Source: Saliterribacillus persicus (GTDB lineage: Bacteria; Bacillota; Bacilli; Bacillales; Amphibacillaceae). From it: DNA of 64,000 nt. The number at the start of each line of letters is the position of its first letter. The stretch's first letter is position 1. The DNA lies in contig NZ_QPJJ01000004.1 of the NCBI RefSeq assembly GCF_003337485.1, positions 62,001 to 126,000 on the forward strand, written 5' to 3'. Made by a program: the position numbers and the translations under genes. Under the pieces are notes generated by a model that saw only the letters and a program-made list of their open reading frames with translations, was not told where the DNA came from and ran no database searches. Positions 10,220-18,834 of the stretch are shown here, in pieces.

Positions 10220-11002
10220 ATGAAAAACATCGCTATCATTCAAATCGACCTTGCCTATGGCGAGCCAGAAATTAATCAAGAAGTAATAAAAGCGGCTTTT
10301 GGTCGATTAGAAGGAGACGTCGACATCGTAGTACTTCCTGAAATGTGGAATACAGCATACGATTTATCTCGGTTAGAAGAGATCGCTGATGTTAACGCGG
10401 AAAAATCGATTGCGTTTTTAAGTACACTTGCGAAAAAGTATCAGGTGAATATTATAGGTGGATCAGTCGCCATGAAAACGGAAGATAAAATGACAAACAC
10501 GTTGTTAGTGATCAATAAAGATGGTTCGTGCATCAAAAAGTATAGTAAAGCCCATTTATTTCGTTTAATGGAAGAAGAAAAGTATCTAACCGAAGGGAAT
10601 GAGGATGGACTCTTTCGCCTTGATGACCTAGATTGTGCAGGGGTCATTTGTTATGATATCCGCTTCCCTGAATGGATCCGTTCGCACATGCTTGATCAGG
10701 CCTCACTCTTATTTGTAGTAGCGGAATGGCCAAAACAACGCATTGAACATTGGCGTTCCTTATTAATTGCGCGCGCGATAGAAAACCAATGCTATGTGAT
10801 TGCATGTAACAGGGTTGGCGAAGATCCAAATAATGAATTTGGAGGTCATTCCATGATTATTGATCCTTGGGGAAGAGTCGTAGAAGAAGCTGAAGATGAA
10901 GCAAAAATATTATATGGCAAAATCGACCCTTCCATTGTGGAGGAAACAAGAAAAAGAATTCCAGTCTTTGATGATCGAAGAGTAGACTTATATAAAATTT
11001 AG
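10220..11002 (+). CDS. mtnU: Carbon-nitrogen hydrolase, MtnU/omega-amidase type
   Basis: 260-residue nitrilase-superfamily amidase. The catalytic triad is E41 (VLPEMW), K110 (KYSKAH) and C144 (GVICYDIRFPEW). In Bacillus, MtnU (YkrU) hydrolyses 2-oxoglutaramate, the by-product of glutamine-dependent MtnE transamination, to 2-oxoglutarate and ammonia. Divergent pairing with mtnE supports this. ATG 10220 is chosen for the upstream AGAGGTG and a length matching the family; an upstream in-frame ATG would add 15 unneeded residues. Confidence 0.85.
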   Translation: MKNIAIIQIDLAYGEPEINQEVIKAAFGRLEGDVDIVVLPEMWNTAYDLSRLEEIADVNAEKSIAFLSTLAKKYQVNIIGGSVAMKTEDKMTNTLLVINKDGSCIKKYSKAHLFRLMEEEKYLTEGNEDGLFRLDDLDCAGVICYDIRFPEWIRSHMLDQASLLFVVAEWPKQRIEHWRSLLIARAIENQCYVIACNRVGEDPNNEFGGHSMIIDPWGRVVEEAEDEAKILYGKIDPSIVEETRKRIPVFDDRRVDLYKI

Positions 11003-11105
11003 AAAACTCGCATTCGGTTTTCGTTTAGCGAATGTATTAGTTTTTTTGAATTTCCCCTCTGCAGATTAGTCTTCTACATGAAAAATTAATACTTTCTTAA
11101 CGTAT

Positions 11106-11144
11106 AAAAAAACCGGTAGAATGCAGATACATTCTACCGGTTTT
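11106..11144. terminator. Bidirectional terminator between mtnU and the DUF4064 gene
   Basis: Perfect 15-bp stem AAAACCGGTAGAATG with a 6-nt loop, flanked by A and T tracts, so it can work for both converging genes. Confidence 0.9.
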
Positions 11145-11187
11145 ACTTATCTTACAATATTAGAATAACCATCGCTACTCCAATAGA

Positions 11188-11616
11188 TTAGTATTGATCG
11201 ATATTAATTTCATTTTTCGGTTTACGGACAAGTCCCATAATACCTGCTATTACATAGAACACTCCACCAAAAATCCCTGCACCAGCTGTTGCAATTGTAC
11301 TAATTACACCAACTACCAATAATAGGATGCCCGCAAGCTTAGGACTTTTGTTACCTTTAAAGAGAACCATTGAAACTATCCCAATCACGATTGCTATAAT
11401 GGCTGTGATTAAGAATAACCATCCACCTGTACCCATGGTTTCCATCATCATATCAATATCCAACATATTTTCTTGATTCATCTCTGGGTCGGACACTGTC
11501 TCTTCTAGCACATCCCTATTGTTTTGTAACCAAACCATGGCACCTCCAATAATAGCAAGAAACCCATAAACTAGTGCGCCAATTATTGATAAAACTACTT
11601 CTGCTGTTCTTTTCAT
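11188..11616 (-). CDS. DUF4064 family membrane protein
   Basis: 142 residues with four hydrophobic segments (about 8-30, 65-87, 93-113, 114-130) and a polar loop of about 30 residues rich in Glu and Met after the first. The start MKRTAEVVLSIIGALVYG is typical of DUF4064. AGGAGGG lies 6 nt before ATG. It follows the ABC permease by 18 bp and is probably the last gene of the transporter operon. Function unknown. Confidence 0.75.
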   Translation of the reverse strand: MKRTAEVVLSIIGALVYGFLAIIGGAMVWLQNNRDVLEETVSDPEMNQENMLDIDMMMETMGTGGWLFLITAIIAIVIGIVSMVLFKGNKSPKLAGILLLVVGVISTIATAGAGIFGGVFYVIAGIMGLVRKPKNEINIDQY

Positions 11617-11634
11617 TTTTTACCCTCCTAATTT

Positions 11635-12585
11635 TTAATTACCTGCTACGTCACGTTTCGTAAATGCAATCCATGAAACTGCTAAAAATATAATGTAATA
11701 GATTACGAGTATCGTGACAGAAAAGCCCATTGTCATCCCTTCAATCATTGGATGTCGATCTGCTTGATATTGACTTAAGTCAGTGTTTGCAAAAAGAATA
11801 TATTTGGACCACTCATACTGAGACAATACACCAACAATCATATTTCCTGCAAACATTAAAAATATTGCAAGACCAATGGCCATTCCACTATTTCTAAATA
11901 AGCTAGAAATCATAAAGGCAAAAGTCGCCATCATAACTAATTTAATCATTTGTAATCCATATTCCGTGAAAATCTCTTTCATGATACCCACTTCTTGAAA
12001 GCCACTCATTGTAGATTGCACAAAAGTTGGATTTAATCCATTTATTCCAAAGAAGATCGCGCCTACTATTAAATTTATCACAAATAAAAATATCAGCATA
12101 CTTAACGCAAACAAAAGTACTGTTGCATATTTTGAAAACATTATTTTTGTTCGGGAAATAGGTCGAATTAATAATAGTTTAATTGTTCCCCATCTAAATT
12201 CACTTGCGATCATTCCAGCTGCAATAATAATCGTAAATAAACTAATCATCATCGACAACCCGGCATTATCTAATGTGAATTGCCAACCGTCATAAGAAGA
12301 TGGTTTGATATCATTTTCCAAATGATAATTATTCCGCTCAATTTCACCAGTATAAGCACCTTCCATATACTCGCCTTCCATCATTTCTTCAAAATCAGCA
12401 TTTTCTTCCTGCAATTCTGTTCGCCAATTATCTCCGTAATCTTTTGTTACAAAATCATCGAAAATAAATGTAATAATACCACTTGCAATAATAATAACTG
12501 CTATGATAATAAACATAGACCAAGTAGCAAATCGTGAAAATAGTTTTATCTGTTCGTTTTTCATTAAATTTAAAAAATTACGCAA
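11635..12585 (-). CDS. ABC-2 type transporter permease
   Basis: About 316 residues and six predicted membrane helices, with a large extracytoplasmic loop of about 80 residues between helices 1 and 2 (residues 50-105). RWGTIKLLLIRPISRTKIMFSK is the usual ABC-2 cytoplasmic coupling segment; I write it split as RWGTIKLLLIRP and ISRTKIMFSK. TTG 12585 is preferred because GGAGAG lies 7 nt upstream. The start overlaps the ATPase stop by 8 bp. Likely exports a peptide, lipid or antibiotic; the substrate is unknown. Confidence 0.85.
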   Translation of the reverse strand: MRNFLNLMKNEQIKLFSRFATWSMFIIIAVIIIASGIITFIFDDFVTKDYGDNWRTELQEENADFEEMMEGEYMEGAYTGEIERNNYHLENDIKPSSYDGWQFTLDNAGLSMMISLFTIIIAAGMIASEFRWGTIKLLLIRPISRTKIMFSKYATVLLFALSMLIFLFVINLIVGAIFFGINGLNPTFVQSTMSGFQEVGIMKEIFTEYGLQMIKLVMMATFAFMISSLFRNSGMAIGLAIFLMFAGNMIVGVLSQYEWSKYILFANTDLSQYQADRHPMIEGMTMGFSVTILVIYYIIFLAVSWIAFTKRDVAGN

Positions 12586-13492
12586 TGGTATTCTCTCCAA
12601 TCACTTCAAAGAATTTATCCTCTAGACTTGTTCTTCTCACATTTACTTCAAAAATATTAATATCTTGTGCCGCCAGCTTTTTAATAATAGTAGGAATTAA
12701 TTCTTTTTCTAATTTAATAGAGAGATAGCGTCCTTCTTCTGCTACCTTCAAATCAAAGTCATTCTCTAAAATTTCTCTCGATGCACTCTTATCTTCTACT
12801 TCAATAGAAACAGTCACCGCACTCTCTTCTTCTTGACCATTAACAGATTGGATCGAAATCAATTCACCATTTTTAATAATACCAATTCGATCACACATCA
12901 ATTCTATTTCTGACAATAAGTGACTCGAAACAATAACCGCTACATTTTCTTCTTCTGCTAGCCTTCTTATGTATTGCCTGATCTCCTTAATACCGGCAGG
13001 GTCCAAGCCATTTGTCGGCTCATCTAGTATTAAAACTGATGGTCTGTGTAGCAGCGCTTGTGCGATTCCTAACCTTTGACGCATACCTAGAGAATAACGA
13101 CCCGCTTTTTCCTTGATTGCTTTTTCTAATCCAACAAGCTTAATGACTTCTTCTATCCGTTCATCGTCAATTCCGTCCATCATTCGAGCATAATGCTTTA
13201 AGTTTTTCAAACCACTCATAAAAGGATACATTTCAGGATTCTCAACAATTGCTCCTACTTCTTTGACGGCACCTTTATAATCCTTTGCGATGCTTTTTCC
13301 ATTAATCAAGATATCTCCTGACGTTATCTTCATTAACCCTACCATCATTCGAATTGTCGTGGTTTTACCTGCCCCATTCGGCCCTAAAAAGCCAAAGACT
13401 TCACCAGGCTTAATGTCAAAACTTAAGTCTTTTATAATTTCCTTTTTCCCAATTGACTTGTATACATTTCTTAATTCCATTGCTATTCCCAA
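12578..13492 (-). CDS. ABC transporter ATP-binding protein, BcrA/YxlF-like
   Basis: About 304 residues. Walker A GPNGAGKTTT, signature YSLGMRQRLGIAQAL, Walker B VLILDEPTNGLD and the switch His in SSHLLSE. A C-terminal extension of about 85 residues is typical of bacitracin-type exporter ATPases. TTG 13492 has GGAGGG 6 nt upstream; ATG 13480 is the alternative. It forms a pair with the following ABC-2 permease. No histidine kinase or response regulator lies nearby, unlike many bacitracin modules. Confidence 0.88.
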   Translation of the reverse strand: MGIAMELRNVYKSIGKKEIIKDLSFDIKPGEVFGFLGPNGAGKTTTIRMMVGLMKITSGDILINGKSIAKDYKGAVKEVGAIVENPEMYPFMSGLKNLKHYARMMDGIDDERIEEVIKLVGLEKAIKEKAGRYSLGMRQRLGIAQALLHRPSVLILDEPTNGLDPAGIKEIRQYIRRLAEEENVAVIVSSHLLSEIELMCDRIGIIKNGELISIQSVNGQEEESAVTVSIEVEDKSASREILENDFDLKVAEEGRYLSIKLEKELIPTIIKKLAAQDINIFEVNVRRTSLEDKFFEVIGENTIA

Positions 13493-13646
13493 TTTTAACC
13501 CTCCATTTTCAGCTCTCTCTTTCTTATACGACAAAAGAATGACAAACGTTTCAAATTTCCAGAAATTTTCTTGCTATTTCCCTAATTTTATATTATGATA
13601 TTAAATATAACATTTCGTGTTAGGTAAGTTAACATTAATGAACGAT

Positions 13647-13680
13647 AAAAAAGATAGGCAGTAGGGGTGCTACCTATCTT
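13647..13680 (-). terminator. Terminator after pdxK
   Basis: AAGATAGG/CCTATCTT stem followed by a T run in the minus direction, 70 bp past the pdxK stop. Confidence 0.75.
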
Positions 13681-13750
13681 ATGCTTATTTACCTCATGAA
13701 ATGATTGTCAATCTTATTTTCTCTTTATGGCGATTGCTACTGGCAATCGC

Positions 13751-14548
13751 TTATTTTCTGTTCTGCGCACGAAAGCTAGAGTGGCGGACAGATCCCACAC
13801 CTCTATCAAAATCAAGGTGTTCCTCTATCGCTTTTTGTACAAACTGCTTGCTTTTGGAAATACCTTCTACTAAATCATAGCCTTTAGCTACTTCAGCTGT
13901 AATGGAAGCGGCGTAACTGCATCCTGCCCCACTTGTATGAATCGTGTCAATGGCGTGTGTTTTGAAAACTTCAAAACCCTTTCCATCATATAGAACATCG
14001 ACTGCTTCTTTGTCAATGACGCCACCCTTCACTAACACAGCACGAGGCCCAAGCTCAAACAATTCAACAGCCGCTTGCTTTAGATCAGAAATAGTAGCTT
14101 CTATTTTTCGATTTATTAACCTTGAAGCTTCTAAGCGATTCGGTGTAATAAGGTCCGCGATCGGAATTAATTCCTTTTTTAATGTAATGATCGCTGCATC
14201 ACTAAGCAGTTGCGACCCCATTTTCCCAATCATTACTGGATCTACAATTAACGATGGTGGTGGAAATTCTTTAAGCATTTTAACTGTCACTTGAATAATT
14301 TCCTTTGAAAATAGCATCCCTGTTTTACATGCATCATAGCCAACCATTTCTTGTACCGCATAGAATTGCGCTTCAATCTCTTCAGTCGACCGAATGAAAA
14401 TGCCTTTTTCTGTTCGGCTATTATTGGCCACCGTTGCTGTAATAACAGACATGCCATATACATTTCTTTCTTCAAATGTTTTAAGATCTGCTTGGATTCC
14501 TGCACTGCCTTGCGCAGCTGAACCACCTATCGTCAACACACGCTTCAC
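13751..14548 (-). CDS. pdxK: Pyridoxine/pyridoxal/pyridoxamine kinase (ThiD-type PdxK)
   Basis: 265-residue ribokinase-superfamily enzyme. It aligns along its length with the ThiD encoded 2.6 kb away, but the substrate loop reads GGSAAQGSAGIQADLKTF where ThiD has AGTDPSGGAGIQADLKTF. The C-terminal ATP site HTSGAGCSYAASITAE has Ala where ThiD has Thr (HGTGC), and the C terminus (GVGSVRH) is PdxK-like. It probably phosphorylates vitamin B6 vitamers at the 5' hydroxyl. GTG 14548 has GGTGG 8 nt upstream. Cys213-type GAGC is kept. Confidence 0.75.
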   Translation of the reverse strand: MKRVLTIGGSAAQGSAGIQADLKTFEERNVYGMSVITATVANNSRTEKGIFIRSTEEIEAQFYAVQEMVGYDACKTGMLFSKEIIQVTVKMLKEFPPPSLIVDPVMIGKMGSQLLSDAAIITLKKELIPIADLITPNRLEASRLINRKIEATISDLKQAAVELFELGPRAVLVKGGVIDKEAVDVLYDGKGFEVFKTHAIDTIHTSGAGCSYAASITAEVAKGYDLVEGISKSKQFVQKAIEEHLDFDRGVGSVRHSSFRAQNRK

Positions 14549-14569
14549 GATTAAAACCACCTTCACGAG

Positions 14570-15046
14570 TTATATCGCAATAAAAAACCAAATAATCATT
14601 ACAAGTTGAATGACAACCTTAGCAAAGGAACCACTTAAAAATCCGATCAAAGAACCAAGTGCTGCTCGCATCGCTTCATTCGCTGTTCTTTTTTGAATGA
14701 GCTCAGTAACCATTACCGCTACAAAAGGTACCAGTATAATGCCAAAAGGCGGGATAATAAAAGAGCCTACGATTACACCGACCGCAGCAATTCTTTCTCC
14801 CCATTTACTTCCACCATATCTTTTCACAAAATAGCTATTTGCAATGATATCCGCAAAAATCAAAATGCCAGTAAAAATGACCATAGCTATCCAAAAAACC
14901 CAACCGATATTCTCTGCTGCGATTAAAAATTGGTATAAGAAGAAACCAACCCATAATACAAGAACAGATGGAATAATCGGAAAGATAATTCCGGCAAAGC
15001 TAAGTACGAAACAGGCAATAATCAATATCCACCAAAGTATGTCCAT
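14570..15046 (-). CDS. DUF456 family membrane protein
   Basis: 158 residues, mostly hydrophobic, with about four to five membrane helices. The DUF456 hallmark is the glycine-rich hinge KRYGGSKWGERIAAVG followed by FIIPPFGIILVPFVAVMV, and the family ELIQKR segment is present. GGAG lies 7 nt before the ATG. The gap to pdxK is 21 bp, so the two are likely co-transcribed. Function unknown. Confidence 0.8.
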   Translation of the reverse strand: MDILWWILIIACFVLSFAGIIFPIIPSVLVLWVGFFLYQFLIAAENIGWVFWIAMVIFTGILIFADIIANSYFVKRYGGSKWGERIAAVGVIVGSFIIPPFGIILVPFVAVMVTELIQKRTANEAMRAALGSLIGFLSGSFAKVVIQLVMIIWFFIAI

Positions 15047-15077
15047 ATTCTTACTCCATTTCGTTAAAAGATACTAG

Positions 15078-15599
15078 TTACCTAGCTAAAACTTCGATAA
15101 ATTTTTGCATGTAAGCTGGTAAATCTGGTGGTCTTCTGCTTGAAATGATATGTCCATCAACAACAGCCGCTTCATCCGCCCAAAGCGCTCCAGCGTTTGT
15201 CATATCATCTTTAATCCCAGGCGTGCTGGTTACTTTTTTGCCTCTTAAAATTCCGGCAGAAATAAGCACCCATCCGGCATGACAAATTTGTCCGATTGGC
15301 TTTTTCTTCTCGTCGATTTCTCTGACCATCGTTAACACTTCTTTGTAGCGACGAAGTTTATCAGGTGCCCATCCTCCAGGAACTAAGATCGCATCATAAC
15401 TGTCTGCATTAATATCATCAAAGTCATGCGATGTTTCTGCTGGAACACCATATTTCCCAATATACTTTTTCCCTTTTTCTTGTCCTACTAAGTCTACTTG
15501 CGCTCCTTCTTCCCTTAAGCGCAAGATAGGATACCACAATTCTAAGTCTTCAAAATCTTCTTCAACTAGTGCAATTACTTTTTTACCTTCTAATTTCAT
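15078..15599 (-). CDS. PfpI/DJ-1 superfamily protein (YraA-like)
   Basis: 173 residues covering the whole PfpI/DJ-1/ThiJ domain. The nucleophile elbow is GQICHAGW (C106, H107); the acidic partner is expected early in the protein (E14-F-E-D region, VEEDFEDLE). Relatives are described as intracellular proteases or, in some reports, deglycases of glycated proteins; Bacillus YraA is a general stress protein. AGGAGGG is 6 nt upstream of ATG. It lies 68 bp downstream of thiE on the same strand and may share its transcript. Confidence 0.85.
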   Translation of the reverse strand: MKLEGKKVIALVEEDFEDLELWYPILRLREEGAQVDLVGQEKGKKYIGKYGVPAETSHDFDDINADSYDAILVPGGWAPDKLRRYKEVLTMVREIDEKKKPIGQICHAGWVLISAGILRGKKVTSTPGIKDDMTNAGALWADEAAVVDGHIISSRRPPDLPAYMQKFIEVLAR

Positions 15600-15667
15600 C
15601 TTGCATCCCTCCTATTGTTATTCTTAGTTTATCAAACATCCTATTCCTTTTACGAATATTTGCATTA

Positions 15668-16318
15668 CTAATAGATCGAGGCATGCAAAGACATAACCTT
15701 AGCCATCAGCTCAGGATTTTCTGCATTACAAATGGCAGATATAAATGAAACACCATCCGCTCCAGCTTTTCGAAGACGAATAACATGCTGAAGTTTAATT
15801 CCACCAATCGCCACAACTGGCAATTCCCCTACAGCATCTTTTATTTCTGTTAGCCCTTCTTCCCCGATTGGCATTTTAGCATCTGCTTTTGTCGAGGTCG
15901 GATAAATTGGTCCGACTCCAATATAGTCAGCTCCTGCACGATTTGCTTCTTCTGCTTCCGATAGGTTGGTGGAAGAAACACCAATAATAAAATCTTTCGG
16001 ACATCTTTTTTTAATCGATTCAATCGATTCATCTTCTTGTCCGACATGAACACCATCGGCTCCAATTTTAATTGCTAATTCCACATCATCATTTATAACG
16101 AATGGGACCTGATATGACTTACACAATGCTTTAATTTTTCTTACAAACTCTTCTTTCTCTTCTCCAATTTTCGCACCTTTCCCCTTTTCCCTGAGTTGAA
16201 AAAAAGTCACACCACCAGCTAAAGCACGTTCAATTGTCACAAGCGGATCTTCACGCGTGTTTTGGCTCCCCATAATAAAATATACACGCAAGTCAGCAGG
16301 GGTTATTTTAGTTACCAT
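15668..16318 (-). CDS. thiE: Thiamine-phosphate synthase
   Basis: Joins HMP pyrophosphate to thiazole phosphate to form thiamine phosphate. 216-residue TIM barrel with FFQLREKGKG, FVINDDVELA, DGVHVGQED (Mg-binding Asp), IGVSSTNLSEA and YIGVGPIYPTSTK. The last motif and the glycine-rich GGIKLQHV phosphate site are diagnostic. ATG 16318 overlaps the end of thiM by 11 bp, with GAGGAT upstream. Third gene of a salvage operon controlled by the upstream TPP riboswitch. Confidence 0.95.
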   Translation of the reverse strand: MVTKITPADLRVYFIMGSQNTREDPLVTIERALAGGVTFFQLREKGKGAKIGEEKEEFVRKIKALCKSYQVPFVINDDVELAIKIGADGVHVGQEDESIESIKKRCPKDFIIGVSSTNLSEAEEANRAGADYIGVGPIYPTSTKADAKMPIGEEGLTEIKDAVGELPVVAIGGIKLQHVIRLRKAGADGVSFISAICNAENPELMAKVMSLHASIY

Positions 16319-17114
16319 TATTATCCTCACACTCCACAATCATGCCATCTCTTATTTTCTTTTCATTAATTTCGTATAAAGCATCCAAAAATGCTACTTG
16401 AAATCCACCAGGTAACTGCGATTTAGTAAATGCCATTTCCGCTGCAATATTATAGCTCGAGATAGCTCCAACTGCCGCTTTTATCGGATTTTTTTGGACG
16501 GTTAAAAAGCTAGCAATAATTGCTGTTAATAGACATCCTGTTCCCGTTACCTTAGCAAGAATTGGGTTACCATTTCTTAAACGATAAAGGTTATGTTTGT
16601 CTATTACAACATCTTCTTCTCCAGTAATAGCTAGAGGTATGTTTAATTTTCCGAACGCCTCTTTTGCAATGGCATACGGAGTTAACGCAGCATTTCCTTC
16701 TACCCCACGAACCTTCACTTCTATATCTGCTAAGCTAGCAATTTCACCAGCATTTCCACGAATAAGTGAAACATCTACTTCCTTTATAATCTGTCTAGCT
16801 GAGTCTGTTCTAAACTTTGTTGCACCTACTCCAACAGGATCTAGTACAACTGGTACGCCTTTTTCGTTGGCACTCTTACCTGCGATAATCATCGCTTCTA
16901 CTTGCTCTTTCGTTAATGTGCCAATATTTAAAACTACCGCGTCTGCAATTTGAGCCATGTCTGCCACTTCTTCTTTTGCGTGTGCCATCACAGGTGCCGC
17001 CCCCATCGCATATAAGCCATTGGCAGTAAAATTCATAACAACTTGATTCGTAATGTTGTGGATCAATGGTTGTTTTTGTCTCATTTCTTCTATATTAATC
17101 TCTAATTCCTTCAT
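16308..17114 (-). CDS. thiM: Hydroxyethylthiazole kinase
   Basis: Phosphorylates the thiazole moiety for thiamine salvage. 268 residues. Diagnostic segments are PLIHNITNQVVMNFTANGLYA at the N terminus, VVLDPVGVGAT, SLIRGNAGEI and the catalytic Cys loop KVTGTGCLLTA. GGAG lies upstream of ATG 17114. It begins 2 bp after the thiD stop and overlaps thiE, a tight thiD-thiM-thiE salvage unit. Confidence 0.97.
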   Translation of the reverse strand: MKELEINIEEMRQKQPLIHNITNQVVMNFTANGLYAMGAAPVMAHAKEEVADMAQIADAVVLNIGTLTKEQVEAMIIAGKSANEKGVPVVLDPVGVGATKFRTDSARQIIKEVDVSLIRGNAGEIASLADIEVKVRGVEGNAALTPYAIAKEAFGKLNIPLAITGEEDVVIDKHNLYRLRNGNPILAKVTGTGCLLTAIIASFLTVQKNPIKAAVGAISSYNIAAEMAFTKSQLPGGFQVAFLDALYEINEKKIRDGMIVECEDNNGN

Positions 17115-17116
17115 AA

Positions 17117-17938
17117 TTATTCTCCTTTCTCATAACTTGGTACACCTTTTAATCGATATCCCCAATGATTGGTAGGCCCATTCCCTTTACCGAGCTCTAA
17201 TGAATACTGAATCGCATCTGTGATAAACTGTTTTGAAATGCCAACAGCTTCTTCCATCGTTTTTCCTTTTGCTAATTCAGCTGTGATCGCAGCTGAAAAG
17301 GTGCATCCCGTCCCGTGGGTATGTTTGGTATTTGTTCTTTCAGCAGTAAAATCAAAAAATTCTTTCCCGTCATATAAAACATCAGTAGCCGCACCATTTA
17401 GATGCCCACCTTTAATAACTACCGCTTTTGACCCTAACTCGTGAACAATGACCTTTGCAGCTTTTTTCATAGATTCATAGCTTTCTACTTTGAAATCCAC
17501 CAGTATTTCAGTTTCAGGGATATTAGGTGTAACAACCGTCGCAAGAGGAACCAATGACTCCCTAATCACGCGTCTAGATTTTTCTTCCATTAAAGTATCT
17601 CCACTTTTCGCAACCATTACAGGATCTATTACAAAAGGAATTCTTTTATCCTTTAATGTGTCAGCTAATAGCTCCATCATCTCAATCGTAGCAATCATAC
17701 CAGACTTCAATGCATCCGGATAAATGTCACTAAATATCGAATGTAATTGCTTCTCAATAAAGTCAATGGGCAGATGTTCTATCGCCTCTACCCCTGTCGT
17801 ATTCTGTGCCACAACTGAGGTGATGACACTCATCCCATAAACTTCGCGTTCCTGGAAAGTTTTCAAATCTGCTTGTATTCCTGCACCACCACTTGGATCT
17901 GTTCCTGCGATCGTTAACGCTGTTTTTACTTGATTCAT
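17117..17938 (-). CDS. thiD: Hydroxymethylpyrimidine/phosphomethylpyrimidine kinase
   Basis: Phosphorylates HMP and HMP-P for thiamine synthesis. 273 residues opening with ALTIAGTDPSGGAGIQADLK, and containing VIDPVMVAKSGD, VTPNIPE and the ATP-site HTHGTGCTFSAAITAE. First gene of the thiamine salvage operon; the leader carries a TPP riboswitch and an intrinsic terminator ending about 150 bp upstream. Tight spacing to thiM. Confidence 0.96.
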   Translation of the reverse strand: MNQVKTALTIAGTDPSGGAGIQADLKTFQEREVYGMSVITSVVAQNTTGVEAIEHLPIDFIEKQLHSIFSDIYPDALKSGMIATIEMMELLADTLKDKRIPFVIDPVMVAKSGDTLMEEKSRRVIRESLVPLATVVTPNIPETEILVDFKVESYESMKKAAKVIVHELGSKAVVIKGGHLNGAATDVLYDGKEFFDFTAERTNTKHTHGTGCTFSAAITAELAKGKTMEEAVGISKQFITDAIQYSLELGKGNGPTNHWGYRLKGVPSYEKGE

Positions 17939-18089
17939 TTTGTTATTCCCTCCATCTTTTAAGCCTTATTCACTCTTATTAGAGCGTCGTTTCTAATTAT
18001 CATTTTTTGATACATTATAAATTTGTTCATTATCATGCGGTTTTTATCCAACATAAATTCACTAGCTAAGATTTGAAATAAATCCAAAC

Positions 18090-18122
18090 AAAAAGCCACC
18101 CCTAGAAGCGGAGTGGCTTTTT
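18090..18122 (-). terminator. Expression-platform terminator of the thi leader
   Basis: Perfect 10-bp stem AAAAAGCCAC/GTGGCTTTTT with T tract between the TPP aptamer and thiD. The 3' flank of the aptamer contains AGTGG, which could pair with CCACT in the terminator arm as an antiterminator. Confidence 0.85.
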
Positions 18123-18164
18123 GTTTATATATAGATATTCCATTATAAACAGTACCATTCTCCA

Positions 18165-18252
18165 CTTTCCTACGCTGGTTTTAACCAGTTCAGGTTCAAA
18201 GGGACCAAGAAATCTCATTCTTATCTCAGCTACTTTTATAGCGCCCCTAGCG
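18165..18252 (-). ncRNA. TPP riboswitch (THI element) controlling thiD-thiM-thiE
   Basis: In the minus direction the conserved blocks appear in order: CTAGGGGCGCT, GCTGAGA, the CCCTTTGAACCTGA block and the CCAGCGTAGGAAA end. These are the hallmark pyrimidine-sensor and pyrophosphate-sensor parts of the TPP aptamer. It lies about 230 bp upstream of thiD with a terminator in between, so high thiamine pyrophosphate should stop transcription early. Confidence 0.95.
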
Positions 18253-18285
18253 GAATTAAACTATTTAATTATGATTGTTATATGA

Positions 18286-18834
18286 TTAAGGCAATATTCC
18301 TATGGAATCGAGTGGCCATATACGCATTTTTACGTCTCCAATTACCTCTTCTTCATCAATAAAACCAAATGATCGACTATCCTTACTGACTCGTCTATTG
18401 TCTCCTAAAACAAACAGCTTGTCTTCTGGCACCACTTCTTCACCGGTAATTTCCATCAGCGTAAAATTATTCGTCAAGGGATCTCCAGACGGAAGAATAC
18501 TTTTTATGTCTTCCAAGTAAGGCTCTTTAACAGGTTTACCATTAACTAACAGCTGATCATCACGCATTTCAATAGTATCCCCAGGTAATCCTATTACACG
18601 TTTAACATAGTTATCTTCAGAATCAGGGGCTTGAAACGCAATTTCATCGAATCGTTCAATTTTACTTATTTTACTTAAAATGATACGATCCCCATCTTCT
18701 AAATTAGGCATCATTGATTCGCCCTTTACGATTGAGGGTGTAATCAAAAAATGTCTACAAACCAAAACGATTACTAAAGCAATTAATAACGCTTTAAGCC
18801 ACGAAATCGCCTCTTGGACGAATTTATTGTTCAT
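18286..18834 (-). CDS. lepB: Signal peptidase I
   Basis: 182-residue type I signal peptidase with one N-terminal membrane anchor (about residues 12-28). The Ser/Lys dyad is S40 in GESMMPNL and K78 in NYVKRVIGLPGD; the box LFVLGDNRRVSKDSR is also present. It cleaves signal peptides of secreted preproteins on the outer face of the membrane. AAAGGGAAC precedes ATG 18834. One of probably several SipS/T-type paralogues in such genomes. Confidence 0.95.
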   Translation of the reverse strand: MNNKFVQEAISWLKALLIALVIVLVCRHFLITPSIVKGESMMPNLEDGDRIILSKISKIERFDEIAFQAPDSEDNYVKRVIGLPGDTIEMRDDQLLVNGKPVKEPYLEDIKSILPSGDPLTNNFTLMEITGEEVVPEDKLFVLGDNRRVSKDSRSFGFIDEEEVIGDVKMRIWPLDSIGILP

